Positions 9,711-18,714 are shown, counted from the first letter of the stretch. The stretch: DNA of 64,000 nt from JBBQZO01 sp038207625 (GCA_038207625.1 JBBQZO010000014.1:1-64000); one strand, 5' to 3'. Numbers and translations are program-made. The notes: a model not told the origin generated them from the sequence alone.

Positions 9711-10901
9711 ATGATCAATCCACCCAAAGTCGATAGCCTCGACTCACTACTCCCTTCCGAGCCCCTGTTGATGATGGGCGCCGGTCCCGTGCCGATCCCG
9801 CATCGGGTCGCGCAAGCCAATTCGATCGTCATCAACCATCTGGGCGACACGATGGCGCGCGTGATCGACCAGCTCAAGGCGATGGCGCGCTATGTGTTTC
9901 AAACCGAGTCGCCGTGGATCCTGGGCGTGGCCGGTCCCGGCTCGGCGGCGATGGAGATGAGCGTGTGTAACCTGGTGCGCCCGGGCACGCGCGTGCTGTC
10001 GATCTGCAATGGCTACTTCGGGCGCCGTTTCGCCGAGATGGCCAAACGCGTGGGCGGCGACGTCGAGGTGTTGGCCACGCCGGACGGCGAGGCGACCCAG
10101 CTTGCATCGGTGCGCGTCTGTCTGGAGCGCTTTCGTCCCGAAGTGGTGACGATCGCCCAGGGCGAAACCTCGTCGACGGTGTTCAACCGCCATCTGCCGC
10201 AGATCGCCCAGCTGGCGCGCGAATATGGCTGCTATGTGATCGTCGACGCCGTCTGCACGCTCAGCACCATGCCGTTTGAAATGGACAAGTGGCAGATCGA
10301 CGCCGTTGTCACCGGCGGGCAGAAAGGCTTGTCGTCGATTCCCGGCGTGTCGCTGATCGCGTTCTCCGAGCGCGCCTGGCAGCGCATCGCCACGCGCCCG
10401 CAAGACCCGCCTCAGTGGTGCCTGGACGCCAAGCTGGCCGAGCAATTCTGGCACAACGCGTCGTACCATTACACCGCGCCGGTGTCGGGCATTCTGGCCT
10501 TGCACGAGGCCTTGCACCTGATCTGCAGCGAAACACTGCCGGAGCGCTTCGCACGCCACCTGCGCTGTTCGCTCGGTTTGCAGCGCGGCGTCGAGGCGAT
10601 GGGTTTGCGCCTGTACGGCTCGTCCGAATCGCGCCTCAATTCGGTGGTCGGCATCGAGGTGCCCGAGGGCATCGACCGCGCTGAAATCTGCAAGCGCATC
10701 TCGGCCAAGTACCGGGTCGAAATTTCCGGCTCGTTCGGACTGAACATCGTGCGCATCGGCCAGATGGGCGAGCAGTGCCGCGCGCACAATCTGTTTCGCA
10801 CGCTGCACGCGTTTGGCTCGACGATGAAGGAGTTGGGCGCCAGCGTCGACGTGGCCGCCGGCGTGGCCCAGCTCGAACGCGAGCTGCAAGGCGCGCTGTA
10901 A
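9711..10901 (+). CDS. class V PLP-dependent aminotransferase (alanine/serine-glyoxylate type)
   Basis: 396 residues. It has the class V fold features: GAGPVPIPHRVAQAN near the N-terminus, GVAGPGSAAMEM for phosphate binding, VIVDAVCTLSTMPFEMD with the PLP-ring Asp, and the Schiff-base lysine in TGGQKGLSSIPG. It most resembles alanine-glyoxylate/serine-glyoxylate aminotransferases, which move amino groups between alanine or serine and glyoxylate in the cytosol. Substrate choice cannot be fixed here. No pathway partner is adjacent. Confidence 0.85.
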   Translation: MINPPKVDSLDSLLPSEPLLMMGAGPVPIPHRVAQANSIVINHLGDTMARVIDQLKAMARYVFQTESPWILGVAGPGSAAMEMSVCNLVRPGTRVLSICNGYFGRRFAEMAKRVGGDVEVLATPDGEATQLASVRVCLERFRPEVVTIAQGETSSTVFNRHLPQIAQLAREYGCYVIVDAVCTLSTMPFEMDKWQIDAVVTGGQKGLSSIPGVSLIAFSERAWQRIATRPQDPPQWCLDAKLAEQFWHNASYHYTAPVSGILALHEALHLICSETLPERFARHLRCSLGLQRGVEAMGLRLYGSSESRLNSVVGIEVPEGIDRAEICKRISAKYRVEISGSFGLNIVRIGQMGEQCRAHNLFRTLHAFGSTMKELGASVDVAAGVAQLERELQGAL

Positions 10902-11264
10902 CGGGCGTCACGCGGTCACGCCGAGATCGCTGCGCGCCCGGGCCGCGACGTCGCGCCACGTGCGCTATGCGGGCGTGCGCACCCGGGTGGCCGGAGCGCG
11001 GCTGGGCGAAACGGCGGCGCGCGGCAAGTGCGTTTGTGCGCATGCAAGCGAGGCCGAAAGCCATCAGTTACTTTTCCTTGTGGAAATAATATTTTAGATC
11101 GACCCGGACTGTGACATACTGATCACGACCGAATAGTTGCATCGCCTGCCAGTACAGGTAAGCTCGCCCGACCAACGCCCCGTCGACGAATGATGCATTG
11201 CTCTTCTTGCGCCCCCCAGATCCGCGCGCATCAACAAGGCATGGTAGTGGACGGGGAAGACGCG
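10902..11264 (+). other. intergenic region upstream of the chemoreceptor gene
   Basis: About 360 nt without a supportable gene. The right half (about 11060-11180) is less GC-rich and includes AATAATATTTTAGAT, a plausible promoter area for the chemoreceptor gene, but I could not assign a sigma-28 or sigma-70 box pair. A short in-frame extension from 11190 to the chosen chemoreceptor start has no family resemblance. Confidence 0.35.
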
Positions 11265-12890
11265 ATGAATATCTACGATTGGAAGATTGGCAGCCGGCTC
11301 GGTCTCAGTTACGGGCTGTTGCTGTTGCTCATGAGCGGCACGACGGCGCTCGGTTTCTGGCTGTTGGGCGATTTGGGCGATGCCACGGACCGCATGCTCG
11401 CCGACGGCATCGGTATGGAGCGACTGGTGACGGACTGGCGTAGTTCGACCCAGTTAAATGGCGTGCGTTCGATCGCCGTGGCCGGCGCCGCCGCTGGCAG
11501 CGACACCGCTGCGATGGAACGCGATATCGCAGCGACCAGCCAACATATCGGCACGTTGACAAAGACGCTCGAAGCGCACCCTCGCAAGGCCGACGCGCAA
11601 GCCACGTACGACGCTGCGCTGGCGCTGCGGCGCGAATATGTCGCCGCGCGCGGCGCGGTATTTGCTGCCAAACAGAACGGCGATCTGCAACTGGTCGCCC
11701 GCCTGCTCACGACGCGGATGGAGCCGGCCCTGGCGAACTATCTGCTGGGCATGCAGGCGCTCGGCGAGCGCTACGCGAAAGATGCCACTGACGTCGTCGC
11801 CGACGTGGGCGCGCGCGACGTCATCGGGCAACGCATCTTGCTCAGTATCTGGTGCGCGTCAATGCTCATCGGGGTGGCTAGCGCGATCGGCATGACGCGC
11901 TCGATCAGCGTCCCAATGCGGCGTGCGATCGACATCGCCGAGGCGGTGGCCGACGGCGACTTGACGGGCAAAATCAGTGTGCGTTCACGCGACGAAACAG
12001 GCGAATTGTTGCGCGCTTTGCAGAAGATGAACGCCAATCTGGTGGGCATTGTCGGCCAGGTGCGCGAGGGCACCGACCTGATCGGTGTGGCGTCGCGCGA
12101 GATTGCCGACGGCAATATGGACCTGTCCAGTCGTACCGAGCAGCAGGCCAGTGCACTGGAGCAGACTGCGTCATCGATGGAGGAGCTGACGTCGGCCGTG
12201 CGCGACAGCGCCGACAATGCACGCCAGGCGCACGCCATGGCACTCGCGTCGGCCGAACTGGCCGGCACGGGCGGCACGGCGGTGGCCAAGGTGGTCGCCA
12301 CGATGGGCGCGATCAGCGCTTCGTCGGAACAAATCGTCAGCATCATCGAGGTTATTGACGGGATCGCGTTCCAGACCAATATTCTCGCCTTGAACGCGTC
12401 GATCGAGGCCGCGCGCGCCGGTGAACAGGGGCGCGGCTTTGCCGTCGTCGCCGCCGAGGTGCGCAACTTGGCACAGCGTTCGACCGCCGCCGCCAGGGAG
12501 ATCAAGCACTTGATCGCGGCGTCGGTGCGCACGGTCGATACCGGCGCGGCGCTGGTGAGCGAGGCCGGCACGACCATGCAGGGCGTGGTTGACAGCATAG
12601 GGCGCGTGACGGCGATCGTGCACGACATCATGGTGGCGAGCGCGGATCAACGTGTCGGGATCGAGCAGGTCAACCAGGCACTGGCGCAGATGGATGGCGT
12701 GACCCAGCAGAATGCGGCGCTGGTGGAGCAGGCGGCGGCCGGCTCGCAATCGATGCAAGAGCAGGCCGTCATGCTCAGCGACGCGGTGTGCCAGTTCAAA
12801 GTGCCCGCAAGCGCCGCGCGGAAGGTCGATCATGTGCAGTCGCTGCCAACACGCGGCGCGCGCGCAGCGCCGCCGCCAGTGCTGATCTAG
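11265..12890 (+). CDS. methyl-accepting chemotaxis protein
   Basis: 541 residues from the ATG with GGGGAAG upstream and the conserved opening MNIYDWKIGSRL. Layout: TM1 (about 12-34), a helical periplasmic sensor domain of about 150 residues resembling four-helix-bundle MCP sensors, TM2 (about 190-212), HAMP, then the long cytoplasmic coiled-coil. The signalling tip is intact (DGIAFQTNILALNASIEAAR, EQGRGFAVVAAEVRNLAQRS), so it should bind CheA/CheW. The QQAS and EQTAS stretches look like methylation helices. The ligand is unknown, and no che genes are nearby. Confidence 0.93.
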   Translation: MNIYDWKIGSRLGLSYGLLLLLMSGTTALGFWLLGDLGDATDRMLADGIGMERLVTDWRSSTQLNGVRSIAVAGAAAGSDTAAMERDIAATSQHIGTLTKTLEAHPRKADAQATYDAALALRREYVAARGAVFAAKQNGDLQLVARLLTTRMEPALANYLLGMQALGERYAKDATDVVADVGARDVIGQRILLSIWCASMLIGVASAIGMTRSISVPMRRAIDIAEAVADGDLTGKISVRSRDETGELLRALQKMNANLVGIVGQVREGTDLIGVASREIADGNMDLSSRTEQQASALEQTASSMEELTSAVRDSADNARQAHAMALASAELAGTGGTAVAKVVATMGAISASSEQIVSIIEVIDGIAFQTNILALNASIEAARAGEQGRGFAVVAAEVRNLAQRSTAAAREIKHLIAASVRTVDTGAALVSEAGTTMQGVVDSIGRVTAIVHDIMVASADQRVGIEQVNQALAQMDGVTQQNAALVEQAAAGSQSMQEQAVMLSDAVCQFKVPASAARKVDHVQSLPTRGARAAPPPVLI

Positions 12891-12986
12891 GTGTGATTCT
12901 GCGGTCGCTGCAGGTCGCCCCGTTGTTAACTGGGCGGGCCGGTGGCGTCGCCAGTGTCCGGCAGGGCTGGAGCGCGCCGCGCGGGT

Positions 12987-13190
12987 TCAGCGCCCCGTAT
13001 CGACGAAGTCGGCCTGCTGGACCGCGTAGCGGATCAGCTCGGCCTGCCCCTCGATGCCCAGCTTGCGCTCGATGTTGAGGCGGTGGGTTGCCACCGTGCG
13101 CACGCTCAGCGCGAGCGTGCGCGCGATGTGTTTGTTGGACAAGCCCGTGGCGATCTGCTGCAATACCGCGTGCTGTGGGGGAGCGGTCGG
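12987..13190 (-). pseudogene. LuxR/NarL-type response regulator remnant (HTH domain only)
   Basis: Only the C-terminal DNA-binding end of a response regulator survives: LQQIATGLSNKHIARTLALS followed by VRTVATHRLNIERKLGIEGQ and AELIRYAVQQADFVDTGR. This is a typical NarL/FixJ HTH and tail. The receiver domain with its phosphorylation Asp is missing. Upstream, the frame runs into unrelated residues and then sensor-kinase sequence in another frame. There is no proper start. It is read as the decayed partner of the cache sensor kinase remnant next to it. Confidence 0.75.
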
Positions 13191-13199
13191 GCCAGATGG

Positions 13200-13830
13200 C
13201 GCGCCGGCGCGCTCAAGCGTCTCGTCGACGCCGCCCGCCTGGCGGCGCTGCCCGCCGCGGCGACGGCCTCGAAATGCGCGACCGCTTCCAGGCGCGCGCG
13301 TTCTTCTTCCTGCGACGCGACGACGCGCGTGGCCAGCGTCTTCAGTTTGGCTCCGGCCACGCGCACCGCGCGGATGTTGAGCGCCAGGGTGGAACTGTCC
13401 ACCAGCAGTACGGACAGGATGGCGATGGCGGCGATGCTCCACATGGTGGTGCGGATAGTGCGCAACTGCTGGGCGTCGAGGCGCTCGAGCGCGGCGTCGA
13501 CGTCGTCGAGATAGATACCTGTGCCCATCCTCGAGCCCCGCCATCCTCGAGCCCCATTTGCTCAGCACGATCACATAGCCGAGCTTGCGTGCCGGCTTGC
13601 CGGTGGACGGCTAGACCCAGATGTCTTGTTCGAAGCCGCCGCGGCTGCGCGCCCGTTCGATCAGGTGCTGGATCGTCGGGCTGCCGTTGGCGTCGCGCAT
13701 GTCCCGCAAATTGCGCCCGACCCGTTGCGGCTGGCGCGCTGCATCAGATTATTGCCTTGCAAATCGTAGACGAAAAAATAGCCGTCGTCGCCGTCGTTGA
13801 GCGCGCCCAGGATGTGTTTGGCTTGCGCTG
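13200..13830 (-). pseudogene. cache-domain sensor histidine kinase remnant (frameshifted, truncated)
   Basis: Pieces of one protein are spread over different leftward frames. They are HILGALNDGDDGYFFVYDLQ with GNNLM, then after a shift VGRNLRDMRDANG up to IWV and an in-frame TAG (13611-13613), then PSTGKPARKLGYVIVLSKWG. A further shift at a 16-bp tandem duplication leads into GTGIYLDDVDAALERLDAQQ and a TM helix, ending at ASQEEERARLEA. This is the single-cache sensor plus TM plus the very start of an HisKA_3 dimerisation domain. The phosphoacceptor His and ATPase domain are gone. The gene also lacks its N-terminus, which is cut at the cstA remnant. Confidence 0.8.
13525..13556. repeat. 16-bp tandem duplication inside the kinase pseudogene
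   Basis: Two adjacent 16-bp units, CCATCCTCGAGCCCCG and CCATCCTCGAGCCCCA, differ only in the last base. Removing one copy restores an uninterrupted leftward frame reading KWGSRMGTGIYLDD, which is the expected cache-domain ending. The duplication is therefore a visible frameshift-causing lesion. Confidence 0.85.
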
Positions 13831-13835
13831 CCCCG

Positions 13836-14514
13836 ACTCGGGCACCACGCCCAAGATGATCGAAAACGAAACCACGTCCGCTTCATCGGCTATGGCGCGA
13901 TGCTGATGGAATTGATGGTCGCCATGATGGCGTTGGTGGCCGCCTCGACGGTCGAGCCGGGCGGGTATTTCGCGATGAACAGCCCGGCCGCGCTGCTCGG
14001 CTCGACGGTCCAGTCGGCCGCCGCCGTGCGGCACCTGGGGTTTTACGTGCCGCCCGAGATGCACACCCAGACGGCGCGCGACGTGGGCGAAAGCACCGTC
14101 ATCGCACGCGCCGGCGGGGCACCGACGCTGGCCGTGGGCATGGTCACGATCCTGTCGGGCATGGTCGTCGGCAAGACCATGATGGCGTTTTGGTACCATT
14201 TCGCGATCCTGTTCGAAGCGCTGTTCATTCTCACCGCGGTCGACGCCGGCACGCGCGCCGGGCGTTTCATGCTGCAAGATTTGCTGGGCAGCGTGGTGCC
14301 TTCGCTAAAACGCACCGAGTCGGTGTTCGCCAACTTGCTGGTGACCGGTTTGTGTGTGGCCGGCTGGGGCGATTTCGTGTTTCAGGGCGCGGTCGATCCG
14401 CTGGGCGGCATCAATACGCGGTGGCCGCTGTTTGGCATCGCCAACCAGATGCTAGCCGGCATCGCTCTGATCCTGGGCACCTGCATGCTGTTCAAGATGA
14501 AGCGGGCGCGATGA
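13836..14514 (+). pseudogene. cstA: carbon starvation protein A remnant (C-terminal part)
   Basis: The sequence begins abruptly in the middle of CstA at SGTTPKMIENE, then needs a frame change to continue HVRFIGYGAMLMELMVAMMA. It runs on as an open frame (from 13900) through MNSPAALLG, ARAGGAPTLAVGM, MMAFWYHFAILFEALFILTA, DAGTRAGRFMLQD and GIANQMLAGIALILGTCMLF, ending KMKRAR. CstA is an approximately 690-residue inner-membrane transporter linked to peptide or pyruvate uptake. Here roughly the first half and the last stretch are missing. The left end abuts the kinase remnant; the right end is fused to a cache protein. Confidence 0.85.
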
Positions 14515-14873
14515 CCAAGAATGCCATTCAGTACATCAAGGCCAACGGCAAGGACAAGGCCTACGCTGAATTTGGCAACCTCGCCAATACCACCTTTCAT
14601 GACCGCGACCTGTATGTGTTCGTCTACGACCTGCACGGTGTGGCGCGCGCGCGCGGCGTCAATCCCAAGGTGGTGGGCAAGAACCTGATCGACATGCGCG
14701 ACGGCGACGGCAAGTACATCATCAAGGGCTTCATCGCGGTGGGCAACAGCGCCGCCGGCAAAGGCTGGTTCGAGTACAAATGGCCCAATCCGGCGAGCAA
14801 ACAAATTGAATCGAAGGCGGCGTACGTCGAAAGGTTGGACGACATCATCGTCGGCTCGGGCATCTACAAATAG
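14511..14873 (+). CDS. single cache-domain protein, N-terminally truncated
   Basis: 120 residues from an ATG that overlaps the stop of the cstA remnant (ATGA). The protein has the small cache (sCache_2) pattern: AIQYIKANGKDKAYAEFGNL, DRDLYVFVYDLHGVARARG, VVGKNLIDMRDGDGKYIIKG, WFEYKWPNPASKQIESKAAY, ending DDIIVGSGIYK. Stand-alone relatives are periplasmic and carry a signal peptide, which is absent. Even the upstream residues EAGA, read through from the other cstA frame, look like cache sequence, suggesting the true N-terminus was lost in a fusion. Possibly non-functional. Confidence 0.65.
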   Translation: MTKNAIQYIKANGKDKAYAEFGNLANTTFHDRDLYVFVYDLHGVARARGVNPKVVGKNLIDMRDGDGKYIIKGFIAVGNSAAGKGWFEYKWPNPASKQIESKAAYVERLDDIIVGSGIYK

Positions 14874-14891
14874 CGGCGCGCCAGAGTCCGG

Positions 14892-15452
14892 CTAGAAACC
14901 GGACAGGTGTTCCTCGATGGCGAACACATGTGCGTCATGCTGGCCCAGTTCGCGCAGCGCTTGGGCGAGCGCGTTCAGGTAATCGCGGTTCGGGCCGCTA
15001 GGTCCGCAGGCGCCGGCGATCTGGCGCGCGATCTCGCGCTCGGACGCCTCGCCCAGGAAGGCGGCGTTGTCGGCGGTGGCGATATACACCAGGCCGAGCG
15101 CGCCGCTGGCGTCGTCGAAATTGATGTCGATGGCCAGGCGCAGATAGCCGTTCTTTTCCCGATGGTCGAGATGACTGAATACCTGCGGCGAAATCAGGTA
15201 AGCCATACCGGCGCATTGCGTGCCGACGTCTTCGACCAGCGTCACCACGCGCCCGGGCGCCGCTTGCGTGCCGCGATGATCGTGCGAGCCTTGCCAGAAG
15301 CGGCGCGACCAGCCGCTGATGCTGGCCGGGCGCCGCTCGAGGTAGGGGAAGTCGGCCTTGAAGATGAGCGAGCCGTAGCCGAACAGCCACACGCTGTGAT
15401 GGCCGTCGAAGCGGTCCATCCGTTGGTTGATGGCGATGGTGTTGTCAGACAT
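14892..15452 (-). CDS. ChaC-like gamma-glutamylcyclotransferase
   Basis: 186 residues. The substrate-binding loop VWLFGYGSLIFK (YGSL motif) is near the N-terminus. Family hallmarks follow: RRFWQGSHDHRGT, PGRVVTLV and a catalytic Glu in LDHREKNGYLR. ChaC enzymes cleave glutathione, or gamma-glutamyl peptides, to 5-oxoproline in the cytosol. Length matches bacterial ChaC. It appears monocistronic. Substrate (glutathione versus other gamma-glutamyl compound) is inferred from the family. Confidence 0.88.
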   Translation of the reverse strand: MSDNTIAINQRMDRFDGHHSVWLFGYGSLIFKADFPYLERRPASISGWSRRFWQGSHDHRGTQAAPGRVVTLVEDVGTQCAGMAYLISPQVFSHLDHREKNGYLRLAIDINFDDASGALGLVYIATADNAAFLGEASEREIARQIAGACGPSGPNRDYLNALAQALRELGQHDAHVFAIEEHLSGF

Positions 15453-15600
15453 GGTCGATCCAAACAGGTGCAGGGCAGGAGCCGCCCGCCCAAATTATAG
15501 GACGCCGCACCGGTGCCTGCTTGTTGTTTGCCATTTCGTGGCGCCAAAACATCGCTCGGGCAGCGCAATCAGCCCGGACTCGCGTCACGGCGCGCTATGG

Positions 15601-17046
15601 CTACTTGCGCACGATGCGGTAGACCGTGCCATTGGCCGATAACAGGTACAACTCCTTGTGCCCGTCTTGCCCGAACGAGGTGATATTGCCGACGTTGCCG
15701 ATGGACCAGTCGCGCTGCTCACTGAGCACGCCGCCGCTGTAGAGGAAACTTTTGAGCCAGCCGGCGCAATAATCCGAGTACAGGTAGCGCCCGGCCAGTT
15801 CGGGCAGCGCGCTGCCGCGGTACACATAGCCACCCGTGATGGCGCAGCCGTTGACGTCGGCCGCGCCATGTAGATACTCGAAGGCCGGCAGGGTCAAGCC
15901 GCTCTGGCTGCAGCTGGCCGCGTTGTAACAGGCGCCACCTTCCATGATGCTCCAGCCATAGTTGTTGCCGGCCTGCCCGATGGGGGCGATGTCGACTTCT
16001 TCGCGCGCATCCTGGCCCACGTCGGCGATATACAGCAAGCTGCTGGCCGGGTCGAAGGCGTAGCGCCAGGGGTTGCGCAGGCCATACGCCCAGATTTCGC
16101 CCCGCTTGCCGGCTGCGCTGGCAAACGGATTGGTCGACGGAATGTCGTACGGATGGCTCGCGCTGGTGTTGCTCACGTCGATGCGCAGCAACTTGCCCAG
16201 TAACACATTCGGGTCTTGCGCATTGTGCGACGGATCGCCCGCGCCGCCGCCATCGCCGACGCCCACATACAAGTCGCCGTCGGGGCCGAAACTGATCAGG
16301 CCGCCGTTATGGTTGTTGAACTGCGGATGCGCGATGCTCAGCACCGTCACCGCGCTGAGCGGATCGGCCAGGTTCGCATCGGTGCCCGAGACGTGGTAGC
16401 GCTCGACGGTGATGCGCCCGTTCAGGTCCGTGTAGTAGATGAAAAACAAGCCGTTGGCCGCGTATTGGGGGTGGAAGGCCAGCGACAGCAGGCCGTGTTC
16501 GCCGTCGGTGCTGGTGCGCGCGCTGACGTCCAGAAACGGTGCGGCGCGCACTATGCCTTGCTCGACGACCCGGATGCGCCCGCTGCGCTCGACGATGAAC
16601 AGGCGCGCATCGTCCGTCGGCGCGCTCAGGAAGACGGGAAAGTCGAGTCCGGCGACGACGCTTTGCAGCGCCAGTCCCAGCGTTCCCTGGGCCGCGTAGA
16701 CGACGCTGGCGCTGGCCGTTGCGCCCGCCGTCACCTGGACTTGCTGGCTGGCCGGGCTGGCCAGCAACACGGTGCTGCCGCTGAGCACCTTGGCAGCGGC
16801 GATGGTGTAGCTGCCGACGGCCAGGCCATCGAGCGTGGCGCTGGCGCTCACTGTGCGGGTGAAGGCGGCCGGGCCGGTGACGCTGACGGCGCCGGCGACG
16901 CCGGACGGCAAGCCCGTCACGGCCAGCGCCAGGCTGCCAGTCACCAGCGGCGCGGGTGTGGTGCCGCCGGAACCGCCGCCGCCGCAGGCGCTGGTGAGTG
17001 ACGCCAGCAGCGCCAGGCGCATCAACATTCCAAAGAAGTGTCGCAT
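15601..17046 (-). CDS. PQQ-dependent sugar dehydrogenase-like lipoprotein
   Basis: 481 residues. A signal peptide ends in the lipobox LTSAC, followed by a Gly/Ser/Thr linker and a small beta domain (about 35-115). A six-bladed beta-propeller follows, of the soluble glucose/aldose dehydrogenase family: GLDFPVFLSAP, GEHGLLSLAFHPQYAANGLF, HNGGLISFGPDGDLYVGVGD, LGKLLRID, WAYGLRNPWRYAFDP, YIADVGQDAREEVD. The family uses PQQ and calcium to oxidise sugars in the periplasm, though many members have unknown substrates. No pqq biosynthesis gene is in the window. Confidence 0.88.
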   Translation of the reverse strand: MRHFFGMLMRLALLASLTSACGGGGSGGTTPAPLVTGSLALAVTGLPSGVAGAVSVTGPAAFTRTVSASATLDGLAVGSYTIAAAKVLSGSTVLLASPASQQVQVTAGATASASVVYAAQGTLGLALQSVVAGLDFPVFLSAPTDDARLFIVERSGRIRVVEQGIVRAAPFLDVSARTSTDGEHGLLSLAFHPQYAANGLFFIYYTDLNGRITVERYHVSGTDANLADPLSAVTVLSIAHPQFNNHNGGLISFGPDGDLYVGVGDGGGAGDPSHNAQDPNVLLGKLLRIDVSNTSASHPYDIPSTNPFASAAGKRGEIWAYGLRNPWRYAFDPASSLLYIADVGQDAREEVDIAPIGQAGNNYGWSIMEGGACYNAASCSQSGLTLPAFEYLHGAADVNGCAITGGYVYRGSALPELAGRYLYSDYCAGWLKSFLYSGGVLSEQRDWSIGNVGNITSFGQDGHKELYLLSANGTVYRIVRK

Positions 17047-17134
17047 ATCACCCGCCCGTGTGATCGTTTGGACAGTCAGAGTAGCAGGAAACAGCGCGAG
17101 TTCCCGCGCGCCAGAACAGGCCGACCGTTTGTGC

Positions 17135-18058
17135 TCAGGCGCTGCGCGCAGCCGGCAGATTCCAGTCGTGCGTTTCGACGAACTTGAACAGGAAGGCGAT
17201 GAAACTTTCGGCCGCCGGCGACAGCGAGCGCTGCTCGCGCGTGTAGACGAAGAAGCGGCGTGTCAGTTGCGGCTCGTGCAACTGGCGCATCTGCAACTGG
17301 TACAGCTTGACCAGCGGCTCGGCGTACGGCAGGCAGATCGTGATGCCCAGGCCCGCGCTGACCATCGCCAGCGCCGTCGTCATGAAGGTCACCTCGTTGG
17401 CCGGGTTGAGCGTCACGTCGCGCACCGACGCGTGCATGTCGTTCATCAGGCGCTCGGTGAACTGGCCCTGCAAGGCGATCAGCGGATACTGGTTGACGTC
17501 CGACCAGCGGATGCGCGTGCTTGCCCGCAGTGGATGCTGCTGCGGAAACACCAGCACGAAGGGCATCTCGAACAAGACCTGCGCGGCCACCTGCGCGCTC
17601 GGCTCGCGCTCCGGGCCGATGCCGAAATCGACTTCGCCCGACAGCACGCGCGCGCTGACCTGTTCGACCGCGCAGTCGGCCAGGCGCACCTGCACCTCGG
17701 GATGCACGGCGCGGTAGGCGGCGATCACCTGGGGCAACAGCGTGCACGACATCAACTGCGGCGCGGCGATGCGCACCATGCCTTTTTTTAAATTGGTGCG
17801 GTTGACGACGTCCTGCAGCGCGCCATCCAGATCGTCGATGATCTTGGCAAACAGCGGATACAGTTCGCGCCCGATGTCGGTGAGCGCGATCTTGCGCGTG
17901 CTGCGGTCCACCACGCGCGCATTCAAGGTCAGCTCGAGCTCCTTGATCAGCCCCGACAGCGCCGACTGGGTCACGTGGATGACCCCTGCTGCCAGCGTGA
18001 AATTGCCGGTCTTGGCCAGCGCCACGAAGGCGCGCATCTGACGCAGCGTAGGATTCAT
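17135..18058 (-). CDS. LysR-family regulator divergent from the VOC/FAH/MaiA operon
   Basis: 307 residues. Winged HTH at the N-terminus (RQMRAFVALAKTGNFTLAAG, HVTQSALSGLIKELE), then the effector-binding domain (GMVRIAAPQLMSCTLLPQVI; LFEMPFVLVFPQQHPL; GLGITICLPYAEPLV). It is transcribed away from the VOC-fahA-like-maiA operon across about 105 nt. That is the usual layout for a LysR regulator of a catabolic operon, so it probably controls that operon with an aromatic intermediate as coinducer. No Shine-Dalgarno is obvious before the ATG. Confidence 0.9.
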   Translation of the reverse strand: MNPTLRQMRAFVALAKTGNFTLAAGVIHVTQSALSGLIKELELTLNARVVDRSTRKIALTDIGRELYPLFAKIIDDLDGALQDVVNRTNLKKGMVRIAAPQLMSCTLLPQVIAAYRAVHPEVQVRLADCAVEQVSARVLSGEVDFGIGPEREPSAQVAAQVLFEMPFVLVFPQQHPLRASTRIRWSDVNQYPLIALQGQFTERLMNDMHASVRDVTLNPANEVTFMTTALAMVSAGLGITICLPYAEPLVKLYQLQMRQLHEPQLTRRFFVYTREQRSLSPAAESFIAFLFKFVETHDWNLPAARSA

Positions 18059-18163
18059 AAGATAGTCTGATAAATGACGCTATAAATATTGTTTGTATGA
18101 TAGTCACTTTTGAACTCTAATGATAGGACCGTGTCAATTTGTGACAAACGCGAAGGACTCACC
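18059..18163. promoter_or_regulatory. divergent promoter/operator region between LysR gene and VOC operon
   Basis: An AT-rich stretch between two diverging genes. It has two direct copies of GATAGTC (18061-18067 and 18099-18105) and the AT-rich core ATAAATATTGTTTGTAT between them. LysR proteins bind such shared regions, often at T-N11-A motifs. The exact sites are inferred. An AAGGA RBS at its right end serves the VOC gene. Confidence 0.45.
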
Positions 18164-18700
18164 ATGCAGATCAAGAAAATCCACCACGTTGCCTACCGCT
18201 GCATCGACGCCAAGCAGACCGTCGAGTGGTACGGCAAATACCTGAACATGAACTTCGTGCTGGCCATCGCCGAAGACCAGGTGCCGTCCACCGGTGCGCC
18301 CGACCCGTACATGCACGTGTTCCTCGACGCCGGCGCCGGCAATGTGCTGGCCTTCTTCGAACTGCCCAACCAGCAGCCGATGGACCGTGACCAGAACACC
18401 CCGGCCTGGGTGCAGCACCTGGCGCTGGAAGTCGATTCAATGGAAGAAATGATGGCCGCCAAGGCGCGCCTGGAAGCGGACGGCATCAACGTGATCGGCC
18501 CGACCAACCACACCATCTTCAAGTCGATCTATTTTTTCGACCCGAGCGGGCACCGCCTTGAACTGGCCGTCAACACGGGAACGCCGGACATGATGGCCAA
18601 GCTCGACGCCGTCAAGTGGGACATGATCAATGAATGGGCCGTCACCAAGAAGGCGCCCAAGCACGCCGCCTGGATGCACGCACCGGCCGACGGCCAATAA
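18164..18700 (+). CDS. VOC (glyoxalase/dioxygenase superfamily) protein
   Basis: 178 residues from an ATG with AAGGA upstream. It has paired beta-alpha-beta-beta-beta units of the vicinal oxygen chelate fold. Likely metal ligands are His in IHHVAYRC (N-terminus), His in VQHLALEV, and Glu in DPSGHRLELAV. The superfamily includes glyoxalases and extradiol ring-cleavage dioxygenases. As first gene of an operon with a fumarylacetoacetase homologue and maleylacetoacetate isomerase, it likely acts on an aromatic-degradation intermediate. Whether it is the ring-cleavage enzyme cannot be decided here. Confidence 0.82.
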   Translation: MQIKKIHHVAYRCIDAKQTVEWYGKYLNMNFVLAIAEDQVPSTGAPDPYMHVFLDAGAGNVLAFFELPNQQPMDRDQNTPAWVQHLALEVDSMEEMMAAKARLEADGINVIGPTNHTIFKSIYFFDPSGHRLELAVNTGTPDMMAKLDAVKWDMINEWAVTKKAPKHAAWMHAPADGQ

Positions 18701-18714
18701 ACCGGAGCTTGCCG

